Assembly: GCA_948144175.1 (NCBI GenBank) | Contig: CANXME010002473.1 | Span: forward strand, 1 to 64,000 | DNA length: 64,000 nucleotides | Reading direction: 5' to 3' | DNA from: Closterium sp. NIES-65 | Lineage: Eukaryota; Streptophyta; Zygnematophyceae; Desmidiales; Closteriaceae | Part shown: positions 14,242 through 26,500 of the stretch, piece after piece | Numbering within the stretch: position 1 is the stretch's first letter | How the letters are laid out: every line of letters begins with the position of its first letter | Position numbers and translations under genes: made by a program | Notes under the pieces: model-generated | What the model was told of the DNA's origin: nothing | The model's database searches: none | Seen by the model: the letters and a program-made list of their open reading frames with translations, nothing else

Positions 14242-16675
14242 GACGAGGACGTGGACGTGGACGTGGACGTGGACATGGACGTGGACGTGGACGTGGACCT
14301 GGACGTGGACGTGGACGTGGACGTGGACGTGGACGTGGACCTGGAGTGGACCTGGACGTGGACCTGGACGTGGACCTGGACGTGGACGTGGACGTGGACG
14401 TGGACGTGGACGTGGACGTGGAGGTGGACGTGGACGTGGACGTGGACATGGACGTGGAGGTGGACGTGGACGTGGACGTGGACGTGGACGTGGAGGTGGA
14501 CGTGGAGGTGGACGTGGACGTGGACGTGGACGTGGACGTGGACGTGGACATGGACGTGGAGGTAGACGTGGAGTGGACATGACGTGGACGTGGACATGGA
14601 CGTGGACGTGGACATGGACGTGGACGTGGACGTGGACATGGACGTGGACGTGGACGTGGACGTGGACATGGACGTGGACGTGGACGTGGACGTGGACGTG
14701 GACGTGGACGTGGACATGGACGTGGACGTAGACGTGGACGTGGACGTGGACATGGACGTGGACGTGGACGTGGACGTGGACGTGGACGTGGAGAACTTGG
14801 ACGTGGACATGGACGTGAACGTGGACGTGGACGTGGACGTGGAGGACTTGGACGTGGACATGGACGTGGACGTGGAGTGGACGTGGACGTGGACGTGGAC
14901 GTTGACGTGGACGTGGACGTGGACATGGACGTGGACGTGGACGTGGACGTGGACGTGGACATGGACGTGGACATGGACGTGGACGTGGACGTGGAGTGGA
15001 CGTGGAGTGGACGTGGACGTGGACCTGGACGTGGACGTGGACGTGGACGTGGAGGACGTGGACGTGGACGTAGACATGGACATGGACGTGGACGTGGACG
15101 TGGACATGGACATGGACATGGACATGGACATGGACATGGACATGGACGTGGACATGGACGTGGACGTGGACGTGGACGTGGACGTGGACGTGGACGTGGA
15201 CGTGGACATGGACGTGGACGTAGACGTGGACGTGGACGTGGACATGGACGTGGACGTGGACGTGGACGTGAACGTGGACGTGGAGAACTTGGACGTGGAC
15301 ATGGACGTGAACGTGGACGTGGACGTGGACGTGGACGTGGACGTGGACGTGGACGTGGACATGGACATGGACGTGGACGTGGACGTGGACATGGACGTGG
15401 ACGTGGACGTGGACGTGGACATGGACGTGGACGTGGACGTGGACATGGACGTGGACGTGGACTTGGACGTGGACGTGGACATGGACGTGGACGTAGACGT
15501 GGACGTGGACGTGGACATGGACGTGGACGTGGACGTGGACGTGAACGTGGACGTGGAGAACTTGGACGTGGACATGGACGTGAACGTGGACGTGGACGTG
15601 GACGTGGAGGACTTGGACGTGGACATGGACGTGGACGTGGAGTGGACGTGGACGTGGACGTGGACGTTGACGTGGACGTGGACGTGGACATGGACGTGGA
15701 CGTGGACGTGGACGTGGACGTGGACATGGACGTGGACATGGACGTGGACGTGGACGTGGAGTGGACGTGGAGTGGACGTGGACGTGGACCTGGACGTGGA
15801 CGTGGACGTGGACGTGGACGTGGACGTGGACGTGGACGTGGAGGACGTGGACGTGGACGTGGACGTGGACGTGGAGAACTTGGACGTGGACATGGATGTG
15901 AACGTGGACGTGGACGTGGACGTGGAGGACTTGGACGTGGACATGGACGTGGACGTGGACGTGGACATGGACGTGGACGTGGACGTGGACGTGGACGTGG
16001 ACATGGACGTGGACGTGGACGTGGACGTGGACGTGGACATGGACCTGGACATAGACGTGGACGTGGACGTGGACGTGGACGTGGACGTGGACATGGACGT
16101 GGACGTGGACGTGGTTGTGGACGTGGACGTGGACGTGGACATGGACGTGGACGTGAACAAGACGTGGACGTGAACATGGACGTGGACATGGACGTGGACG
16201 TGGACATGGAAATGGACATGGACGTGGACATAAACGTGGACGTGGACGTGGACATGGACGTGGACGTGGACATGGACGTGGACATGGACGTGAAGATGGA
16301 CGTGGACATGGACATGGACGTGGACATGGACGTGGACATGGACGTGGACATGGACGTGGACGTGGACGTGGACGTGGACGTGGACGTGGAGATGGACGTG
16401 GACGTGGACGTGGACGTGGACGTGGACGTGGACCTGGACGTGGACGTGGACGTGGACGTGGACGTGGACCTGGACTTGGACATGGACGTGGACGTGGACC
16501 TGGACGTGGACGTGGACGTGGACGTGGAGTGGACGTGGACGTGGACCTGGACGTGGACGTGGACGTGGACGTGGACGTGGACGTGGACGTGGACGTGGAC
16601 GTGGATCTGGACGTGGACGTGGATCTGGACGTGGACGTGGACGTGACGTGGACGTGGACGTGGACGTGGACGTGG
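14242..16675. repeat. Expanded higher-order unit of the GGACGT satellite (2,434 bp)
   Basis: Same marker order as the neighbouring ~1.6-kb units, but about 0.8 kb longer. The extra length lies between about 15,060 and 15,860. It contains a run of consecutive GGACAT hexamers (15,100-15,150) and additional GGAGAACTTGG markers (15,282 and 15,555). The run resembles the sequence around 9,360-9,440, suggesting internal duplication or exchange with an older part of the array. Confidence 0.75.
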
Positions 16676-18289
16676 ACGAGGACGTGGACGTGGACGTGGA
16701 CGTGGACGTGGACATGGACGTGGACGTGGACGTGGACGTGGACGTGGACGTGGACGTGGACGTGGACCTGGAGTGGACCTGGACGTGGACCTGGACGTGG
16801 ACCTGGACGTGGACGTGGACGTGGACGTGGACGTGGACGTGGACGTGGACGTGGAGGTGGACGTGGACGTGGACATGGACGTGGAGGTGGACGTGGACGT
16901 GGACGTGGACGTGGACGTGGAGGTGGACGTGGAGGTGGAGGTGGACGTGGACGTGGACGTGGACGTGGACGTGGACATGGACGTGGAGGTAGACGTGGAG
17001 TGGACGTGGACGTGGACGTGGACATGGACGTGGACGTGGACGTGGACATGGACGTGGACGTGGACGTGGACGTGGACATGGACGTGGACGTGGACGTGGA
17101 CGTGGACGTGGACGTGGACATGGACGTGGACGTAGACGTGGACGTGGACGTGGACATGGACGTGGACGTGGACGTGGACGTGGACGTGGAGAACTTGGAC
17201 GTGGACATGGACGTGAACGTGGACGTGGACGTGGACGTGGAGGACTTGGACGTGGACATGGACGTGGACGTGGAGTGGACGTGGACGTGGACGTGGATGT
17301 TGACGTGGACGTGGACGTGGACATGGACGTGGACGTGGACGTGGACGTGGACGTGGACATGGACGTGGACGTGGACGTGGACGTGGAGTGGACGTGGAGT
17401 GGACGTGGACGTGGACCTGGACGTGGACGTGGACGTGGACGTGGACGTGGACGTGGACGTGGAGGACGTGGACGTGGACGTGGACGTGGACGTGGAGAAC
17501 TTGGACGTGGACATGGATGTGAACGTGGACGTGGACGTGGACGTGGAGGACTTGGACGTGGACATGGACGTGGACGTGGACGTGGACGTGGACGTGGACA
17601 TGGACGTGGACGTGGACGTGGACGTGGACGTGGACATGGACCTGGACATAGACGTGGACGTGGACGTGGACGTGGACGTGGACATGGACGTGGACGTGGA
17701 CGTGGTTGTGGACGTGGACGTGGACGTGGACATGGACGTGGACGTGAACAAGACGTGGACGTGAACATGGACGTGGACATGGACGTGGACGTGGACATGG
17801 ACGTGGACATGGACGTGGACATAAACGTGGACGTGGACGTGGACATGGACGTGGACGTGGACATGGACGTGGACATGGACGTGAAGATGGACGTGGACAT
17901 GGACATGGACGTGGACATGGACGTGGACATGGACGTGGACATGGACGTGGACGTGGACGTGGACGTGGACGTGGACGTGGACGTGGAGATGGACGTGGAC
18001 GTGGACGTGGACGTGGACGTGGACGTGGACGTGGACCTGGACGTGGACGTGGACCTGGACGTGGACGTGGACGTGGACCTGGACGTGGACATGGACGTGG
18101 ACGTGGACCTGGACGTGGACGTGGACGTGGACGTGGACGTGGAGTGGACGTGGACGTGGACCTGGACGTGGACGTGGACGTGGACGTGGACGTGGACGTG
18201 GACGTGGACGTGGACGTGGATCTGGACGTGGACGTGGATCTGGACGTGGACGTGGACGTGACGTGGACGTGGACGTGGACGTGGACGTG
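16676..18289. repeat. Higher-order unit of the GGACGT satellite (1,614 bp)
   Basis: Composite unit between GACGAGG markers with the same internal order as 12,608-14,241: triple GGACCTGG cluster (16,767), GAGGTAGACG (16,986), GGAGAACTTGG (17,188 and 17,494), GACATAGACG (17,645) and GAACAAGAC (17,746). Confidence 0.8.
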
Positions 18290-19690
18290 GACGAGGACGT
18301 GGACGTGGACGTGGACGTGGACGTGGACATGGACGTGGACGTGGACGTGGACCTGGACGTGGACGTGGACGTGGACGTGGACGTGGACGTGGACCTGGAG
18401 TGGACCTGGACGTGGACCTGGACGTGGACCTGGACGTGGACGTGGACGTGGACGTGGACGTGGACGTGGACGTGGAGGTGGACGTGGACGTGGACGTGGA
18501 CATGGACGTGGAGGTGGACGTGGACGTGGACGTGGACGTGGACGTGGAGGTGGACGTGGAGGTGGACGTGGACGTGGACGTGGACGTGGACGTGGACATG
18601 GACGTGGAGGTAGACGTGGAGTGGACATGGACGTGGACGTGGACATGGACGTGGACGTGGACGTGGACATGGACGTGGACGTGGACGTGGACGTGGACAT
18701 GGACGTGGACGTGGACGTGGACGTGGACGTGGACGTGGACATGGACGTGGACGTAGACGTGGACGTGGACGTGGACATGGACGTGGACGTGGACGTGGAC
18801 GTGGACGTGGACGTGGAGAACTTGGACGTGGACATGGACGTGAACGTGGACGTGGACGTGGACGTGGAGGACTTGGACGTTGACATGGACGTGGACGTGG
18901 AGTGGACGTGGACGTGGACGTGGACGTTGACGTGGACGTGGACGTGGACATGGACGTGGACGTGGACGTGGACGTGGACGTGGACATGGACGTGGACATG
19001 GACGTGGACGTGGACGTGGAGTGGACGTGGAGTGGACGTGGACGTGGACCTGGACGTGGACGTGGACGTGGACGTGGACGTGGACGTGGAGGACGTGGAC
19101 GTGGACGTGGACGTGGACGTGGAGAACTTGGACGTGGACATGGATGTGAACGTGGACGTGGACGTGGACGTGGAGGACTTGGACGTGGACATGGACGTGG
19201 ACGTGGACGTGGACATGGACGTGGACGTGGACGTGGACGTGGACGTGGACATGGACGTGGACGTGGACGTGGACGTGGACGTGGACATGGACCTGGACAT
19301 AGACGTGGACGTGGACGTGGACGTGGACGTGGACGTGGACATGGACGTGGACGTGGACGTGGTTGTGGACGTGGACGTGGACGTGGACGTGGTTGTGGAC
19401 GTGGACGTGGACGTGGACATGGACGTGGACGTGAACAAGACGTGGACGTGAACATGGACGTGGACATGGACGTGGACGTGGACATGGACGTGGACATGGA
19501 CGTGGACATAAACGTGGACGTGGACGTGGACATGGACGTGGACGTGGACATGGACGTGGACATGGACGTGAAGATGGACGTGGACATGGACATGGACGTG
19601 GACATGGACGTGGACATGGACGTGGACATGGACGTGGACGTGGACGTGGGCGTAGACGTGGACGTGGACGTGGAGATGGACGTGGACGTG

Positions 19691-20128
19691 GACGTGGAGG
19701 ACTTGGACGTGGAGATGGACGTTGACGTGGACGTGGACGTGGACATGGACGTGGACGTGGACATGGACGTGGACGTGGACGTGGACATGGACGTGGACAT
19801 GTACGTGGACGTCGACGTGGAAGTGGACGTGGACGTGGAGAACTTGGACGTGGACATGGACGTGGACATGGACGTGGACGTGGATGTGGATGAAGACATG
19901 GTCGTAGATGTGGACGTGGACGTGGACGTGGACGTGGATATGGACTTAGACGTGGACGTGGAGGTGGACGTGGACGTGGTCGTGGACGTGGACGTGGTCG
20001 TGGACATGGACGTGGACGTGGACATGGACGTGGACGTGGACGTGGACGTAGACATGGACGTGGACCTGGACGTGGACGAGGACGTGGACATGGACGTGGA
20101 CGTGGACGTAGACAGGGACATGGACTTG
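19691..20128. repeat. Degenerate edge of the GGACGT satellite
   Basis: The hexamer continues but with many more substitutions (GGATGT, GTCGTGG, GTAGAC, GATATGG, GATGAAGAC), and the ordered higher-order markers fade. Greater decay at the flank of a tandem array is the usual result of weaker homogenisation at array edges. No gene is seen. Confidence 0.85.
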
Positions 20129-20226
20129 GTCCACGTCCATGTCCACGTCCACGTCCATGTCCACGTCCACGTCCATGTCCACGTCCATGTCCATGTCCAT
20201 GTCCACGTCCACGTCCACGTCCATGT
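20129..20226. repeat. Inverted 98-bp arm of the hexamer satellite at the satellite junction
   Basis: At about 20,127 the strand of the repeat flips: GGACATGGAC, then TTG, then GTCCACGTCCATGTCC. From here to 20,226 the repeat reads GTCCAC/GTCCAT. Its reverse complement has a run of consecutive GGACAT hexamers followed by mixed GGACGT, an order also seen near 9,390-9,440 and 15,130-15,175. The arm ends directly at the first 371-bp satellite unit. With the upstream array it can form a long foldback. Confidence 0.9.
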
Positions 20227-20410
20227 CATTTGCACTCTAAGTTCCCATACTGACCGACCTGGCCAATGCACCATTTTCCATATACATATGTATTAGATTC
20301 CTTTCGAACCTTATTAGCTCACTAGATTTATATATTTCCCACCTTCTGATCGAGTGAGACCGCTAGATTCCCTCTACTTTTTGAGAAACGAGCGTTTCCG
20401 TTCTCCTTGG
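20227..20410. repeat. Satellite A monomer (184 bp), example copy
   Basis: First half of the 371-bp unit, from CATTTGCACT to the CTCCTTGG before the B half. It carries CTGGCCAATGCACC where the B half carries a perfect dyad. By eye the A and B halves are about two-thirds identical, so the 371-bp unit probably arose by doubling of a ~185-bp monomer followed by divergence. Confidence 0.85.
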
Positions 20411-20597
20411 CCCCACCTGCACTATGAGTGCGAAATGCCGGCCAGACTGGCCGATGCTCCATTTTCTCTACACATGTGCGTTAGTTACCTTTCAAACCCT
20501 TACGTTCACTAGATGAATATATTTCCTACCTTATATTTGAGTGAGACCACTAGATTCCGTGTATTATGCGAGATCTGAGCGGTTCCGTTCTCCCAGG
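20411..20597. repeat. Satellite B monomer (187 bp) with two dyad symmetries, example copy
   Basis: Second half of the 371-bp unit. It contains two adjacent inverted repeats: GCACT-3 nt-AGTGC at 20,419-20,431 and CGGCCAG-A-CTGGCCG at 20,439-20,453 (7-bp arms). Both recur in most B halves of the array and are absent from A halves. Confidence 0.85.
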
Positions 20598-23500
20598 CAT
20601 TTGCACTTTAAGTTCCCATACTGACCGACCTGGCCAATGCACCATTTTCCATATACATATGCATTAGATTCCTTTCCAACCTTGTAAGCTCACTAGATTT
20701 ATATATTTACCACCTTCTGATCGAGTGAGAGTGCTAGATTCCCTTTACTTTTTTAGAAATGAGCGTTTCCGTTCTCCTTGGCCCTACGTGCACTATAAGT
20801 GCGAAATGCCGGCCAGACTGGCCGATTCTCCATTTTCTCTACACATGTGCGTTAGTTACCTTTCAAACCCTTACGTTCACTAGATGAATTTATTTCCTAC
20901 CTTCTATTTGAGTGAGACCACTAGATTCCGTGTACTATGCGAGATCTGAGCGCTTCCGTTCTCCCTGGCATTTGCACTCTAAGTTCCCATACTGACCGAC
21001 CTGGCCAATGCACCATTTTCCATATACATATGCATTAGATTCCTTTCGAACCTTATTAGCTCATTAGATTTATATATTTCCCACCTTCTGATCGAGTGAG
21101 ACCGTTAGATTCCCTCTACTTTTTGAGAAATGAGCGTTTCCGTTCTCCTTGGCCCTACTTGCACTATAAGTGCGAAATGCCGGCCAGACTGGCCGATGCG
21201 CAATTTTCTCTACACATGTGCGTAAGTTACCTTTCAAACCCTTACGTTCACTAGATGCATATATTTCTTACCTTATATTTGAGTGAGACCACTAGATTCC
21301 ATGTATTATGCGAGATCTGAGCGGTTCCGTTCTCCGAGGCATTTTCAATCTAAGTTCCCATACTGACTGACCTGGCCAATGCACCACTTTCCATATACAT
21401 ATGCATTAGATTGCTTCCGAACATTATTAATTCACTAGATTTATATATTTCCCACCTTCTGATCGAGTGAGACCGCTAGATTCCCTTTACTTTTTGAGAA
21501 ATAAGCGTTTCCGTTCTCCTTGGCCCTAGTTTCACTAAACGTGCGAAATGCCGGCCAGACTGGCCGATGCACCATTTTCTCTACACATGTACGTTAGTTA
21601 CCTTTCAAACCCTTACGTTCACTAGATGAATTTATTTCCTACATTCTATTTGAGTGAGACCACTAGATTCCGTGTACTATGCAAGATCTGAGCGCTTACG
21701 TTCTCCCTGGCATTTGCATTTTAAGTTCCGATACTGACCGACCTGGCCAATGCACCATTTTCTCTATACATGTGCGTTGAATTCATTTCAAAACTTTTTA
21801 GCTGACTAGATTTATATATTTCCCACCTTCTGATCGAGTGAGACCATTAGATTCCCTCTACTTTTTTAGAAACGAGCGTTTCCGTTCTCCCTGGCCCCAC
21901 CTGCACTATGAGTGCGAAATGCCGGCCAGACTGGCCGATGCACCATTTTCTCTACACATGTGCGTTAGTTACCTTTCAAACCCTTACGTTCACTAGATGA
22001 ATATATTTCCTACCTTATATTTGAGTGAGACCACTAGATTCCGTGTATTATGCGAGATCTGAGCGGTTCCGTTCTCCCAGGCATTTGCACTTTAAGTTCC
22101 TATACTGACCGACCTGGCCAATGCACCATTTTCCATATACATATGCATTAGATTCCTTTCGAACCTTATAAGCTCACTAGATTTATATATTTCCCACCTT
22201 CTAATCGAGTGAGAGTGCTAGATTCCCTTTACTTTTTGAGAAATGAGCGTTTCCGTTCTCCTTGGCCCTACTTGCACTATAAGTGCGAAATGCCGGCCAG
22301 ACTGGCCGATGCTCCATTTTCTCTACACATGTGCGTTAGTTACCTTTCAAACCCTTACGTTCACTAGATGAATTTATTTCCTACCTTCTATTTGAGTGAG
22401 ACCACTTGATTCCGTGTACTATGCGAGATCTGAGCGCTTCCGTTCTCCCTGGCATTTGCACTCTAAGTTCCCATACTGACCGACCTGGCCAATGCACCAT
22501 TTTCCATATACATATGCATTAGATTCCTTTTGAACCTTATAAGCTCACTAGATTTATATATTTCCCACCTTCTGATCGAGTGAGACTGCTGGATTCCCTT
22601 TACTTTTTGAGAAACGAGCGTTTCCGTTCTCCTTGGCCCTACTTGCACTATAAGTGCGAAATGCCGGCGAGACTGGCGGATGCTCCATTTTCTCTACACA
22701 TGTGCGTTAGTTACCTTTCAAACCCTTACGTCCACTAGATGAATTTATTTCCTACCTTCTATTTGAGTGAGACCACTAGATTCCGTGTACTATGCGAGAT
22801 CTGAGCGCTTCCGTTCTCCCTGGTATTTGCACTCTAAGTTCCCATACTGACCGACCTTGCCAATGCACCATTTTCGATATACATATGCATTAGATTCCTT
22901 TCGAACCTTATTAGCTCATTAAATTTATATATTTCCCACCTTCTGATCGAGTGAGACCGCTAGATTCCCTCTACTTTTTGAGAAATGAGCGTTTCCGTTC
23001 TCCTTGGCCCTACTTGCACTATAAGTGCGAAATGCCGGCCAGACTGGCCGATGCGCAATTTTCTCTACACATGTGCGTTAGTTACCTTTCAAACCCTTAC
23101 GTTCACTAGATAAATTTATTTCCTACCTTCTATTTGAGTGAGACCACTAGATTCCGTGTACTATGCGAGATCTTAGCGCTTCCGTTCTCCGAGGCATTTG
23201 CACTCTAAGTTCCCATACTGACCGACCTGGCCAATGCACCACTTTCCATATACATATGCACTAGATTCCTTTCGAACATTATTAGCTCACTAGATTTATA
23301 TATTTCCCACCTTCTGATCGAGTGAGACCGCTAGATTCCCTTTACTTTTTGAGAAATGAGCGTTTCCGTTCTCCTTGGCCCTAGTTGCACTATAAGTGCG
23401 AAATGCTGGCCAGACTGGCCGATGCACCATTTTCTCTACACGTGTGTGTTAGTTACCTTTCAAACCCTTACGTTCACTAGATGAATTTATTTCCTACATT

Positions 23501-26500
23501 CTATTTGAGTGAGACCACTAGATTCCGTGTACTATGCGAGATCTGAGCCCTTCCGTTCTTCCTGGCATTTGCACTCTAAGTTCCCATACTGACCGACCTG
23601 GCCAATGCACCATTTTCCATATACATATGCATTAGATTCCTTTCGAACCTTATTAGCTCACTAGATTTATATATTTCCCACCTTCTGATCGAGTGAGACC
23701 GCTGGATTCCCTCTACTTTTTGAGAAATGAGCGTTTCCGTACTCCTTGGCCCTAGTTGCACTAAAAGTGCGAAATGCCGGCCAGACTGGCCGATGCACCA
23801 TTTTCTCTACACATGTGCGTTAGTTACCTTTCAAACCCTTACGTTCACTAGATGAATTTATTCCCTACCTTCTATTTGAGTGAGACCACTAGATTCCGTG
23901 TACTATGCGAGATCTGAGCGCTTCCGTTCTCCCTGGCATTTGCACTCTAAGTTCCCATACTGACCAACCTGGCCAATGCACCATTTTCCATACACATATG
24001 CATTAGATTCCTTTCGAACCTTATTAGCTTACTAGATTTATATATTTGCCACCTTCTGATCAAGTGAGACCGCTAGATTCCCTCTACTTTTCGAGAAATG
24101 AGCGTTTCCGTTCTCCTTGGCCCTAGTTGCACTATAAGTGCGAAATGCCGGCCAGACTGGCCGATGCACAATTTTCTCTACACATGTGCGTTCGTTACCT
24201 TTCAAACCCTTACGTTCACTAGATGAATTTATTTCCTACTTTCTATTTGAGTGAGACCACTTGATTCCGTGTACTATGCGAGATCTGAGCGCTTCCGTTC
24301 TCCCTGGCATTTGCATTTTAAGTTCCGATACTGACCGACCTGGCCAATGCACCATTTTCTCTATACATGTGCGTTGAATACATTTCAAACCTTTTTAGCT
24401 GACTAGATTTATATATTTCCCACCTTCTGATCGAGTGAGATCGTTAGATTCCCTCCACTTTTTGAGAAACGAGCGTTTCCGTTCTCCCTGGCCCCACCTG
24501 CACTATGAGTGGGAAATGCCGGCCAGACTGGCCGATGCACCATTTTCTCTTCACATGTGCGTTAGTTACCTTTCAAACCCTTACGTTCACTAGATGAATA
24601 TATTTCCTATCTTATATTTGAGTGAGACCACTAGATTCCGTGTATTATGCGAGATCTGAGCGGTTCCGTTCTCCCAGGCATTTGCACTCTAAGTTCCCAT
24701 ACTGACCGACCTGGCCAATGCACCACTTTCGATATACATATGCATTAGATTCCTTCGGAACCTTATCAGCTCACTAGATTTATATATTTCCCACCTTCTG
24801 ATCGAGTGAGACCGCCAGATTCCCTTTAGTTTTTGAGAAATTAGCGTTTCCGTTCTCCTTGGCCCTACTTGAACTATAAATGCGAAATGCCGGCCAGACT
24901 GGCCGATGCACCATTTTCTCTACACATGTGCGTTAGTTACCTTTCAAACCCTTACATTCACTAGATGAATTTATTTCCTACCTTCTATTTGAGTGAGACC
25001 ACTAGATTCCGTGTACTATGCGAGATCTAAGCGCTTCCGTTCTCCCTGGCATTTGCACTCTAAGTTCCCATACTGACCGACCTGGCCAATGCACCATTTT
25101 CCATATACGTATGCATTAGATTCCTTTCGAACCTTATTAGCTCACTAGATTTATATATTTCCCACCTTCTGATCGAGTGAGACCGCTAGATTCCTTCTTC
25201 TTTTCGAGAAATGAGCGTTTCCGTTCTCCTTGGCCCTACTTGCACTACAAGTGCGAAATGCCGGCTAGACTGGCCGATGCACCATTTTCTCTACACATGT
25301 GCGTTAGTTACCTTTCAAACCCTTACGTTCACTAGATGAATTTATTTCCTACCTTCTATTTGAGTGAGACCAGTAGATTTCGTGTACTATGCGAGATCTG
25401 AGCGCTTCCGTTCTCCCTGGCATTTGCACTCTAAGTTCCCATACTGACCGACCTGGCCTATGCACCATTTTCCATATACATATGCATTAGATTCCTTTCG
25501 AACCTTATTAGCTCACTAGATAAATATATTTCCCACCTTCTGATCGAGTGAGACCGCTAGATTCCCTCTACTTTTTGAGAAATGAGCGTTTCCGTTCTCC
25601 TTGGCCCTACTTGCACTATAAGTGCGAAATGCCGGCCAGACTGGCCGATGCACAATTTTCTCTACACATGTGCTTTAGTTACCTTTCAAACCCTTACGTT
25701 CACTAGATGAATATATTTCCTACTTTCTATTTGAGTGAGACCACTTGATTCCGTGTACTATGCGAGATCTGAGCGCTTCCGTTCTCCTTGGCATTTGCGG
25801 TTTAAGTTCCGATACTGACCGACCTGGCCAATGCACCATTTTCTCTATACATGTGCGTTGAATACATTTCAAACCTTTTTAGCTGACTAGATTTATATAT
25901 TTCCCACCTTCTGATCAAGTGAGACTGCTAGATTCCCTCTACTTTTTGAGAAATGAGCGTTTCCGTTCTCCTTGGCCCTACTTGCACTATAAGTGCGAAA
26001 TGCCAGCCAGACTGGCCGATGCACCATTTTCTCTACACATGTGCGTTAGTTACCTTTCAAACCCTTACGTTCAATAGATGAATTTATTTCCTACCTTCTA
26101 TTTGTGTGAGACCACTAGATTCCGTGTACTATGCGAGATCTGAGCGCTTCCGTTCTCCCTGGCATTTGCACTCTAAGTTCCCATACTTACCGACCTGGCC
26201 AATGCACCATTTTCCATATACATATGCATTAGATTCCTTTCAAACCTTATTAGCTCACTAGATTTATATATTTCCCACCTTCTGATCGAGTGAGACCGCT
26301 AGATTCCCTCTACTTTTTGAGAAATAAGCATTTCCGTTCTCCTTGGCCCTAGTTGCACTATAAGTGCGAAATGCCGACCAGACTGGCCGATGCACAATTT
26401 TCTCTCCACATGTGCGTTAGTTACCTTTCAAACCTTTTCGTTCACTAGATGAATATTTTTCCTACTTTCTATTTGAGTGAGACCACTTGATTCCGTATAC

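Larger units (their letters stand above)
8641..19690. repeat. GGACGT satellite organised in ~1.6-kb higher-order repeats
   Basis: Same hexamer, but the variants now recur in a fixed order, so kilobase-long composite units repeat. Diagnostic markers are GACGAGG near 8,656, 11,433, 12,608, 14,242, 16,676 and 18,290; GAACAAGAC near 10,908, 12,082, 13,698, 16,155, 17,746 and 19,433; GGAGAACTTGG, about 18 copies from 9,175 to 19,838; GACCTGGAGTGGACCTGG near 8,757, 12,709, 14,338, 16,767 and 18,395; and GAGGTAGACGTGGAGTGG shortly after each of the last group. Marker spacing is mostly 1.59-1.69 kb, with shorter (~1.17 kb) and longer (~2.4 kb) units. Phase-breaking indels occur at conserved places within units rather than at random. 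No gene is present; a 2,963-codon reverse open frame across this block (11,383-20,274) is a simple-sequence artefact. Confidence 0.9.

Noticed and set aside
11383..20274. A 2,963-codon reverse-strand open frame rich in HV, ST and PR dipeptides
   Set aside because: The hexamer has no stop codon in any frame, so length carries no information. Frame switches at indels keep it open, and it starts inside the unrelated satellite. No non-repeat domain is present.
1..20296. Many forward open frames of 70-830 codons (VD, WT and RG repeats)
   Set aside because: Same artefact: overlapping frames over one simple repeat, with no composition or boundary that suggests a real protein.
22463..22648. Recurring 61-80-codon frames in the 371-bp satellite (also near 28,316, 30,982, 34,181, 41,117, 43,831, 47,751 and 60,220)
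   Set aside because: They recur because the DNA recurs. They are broken in most dimers by single changes and show no codon-level constraint.
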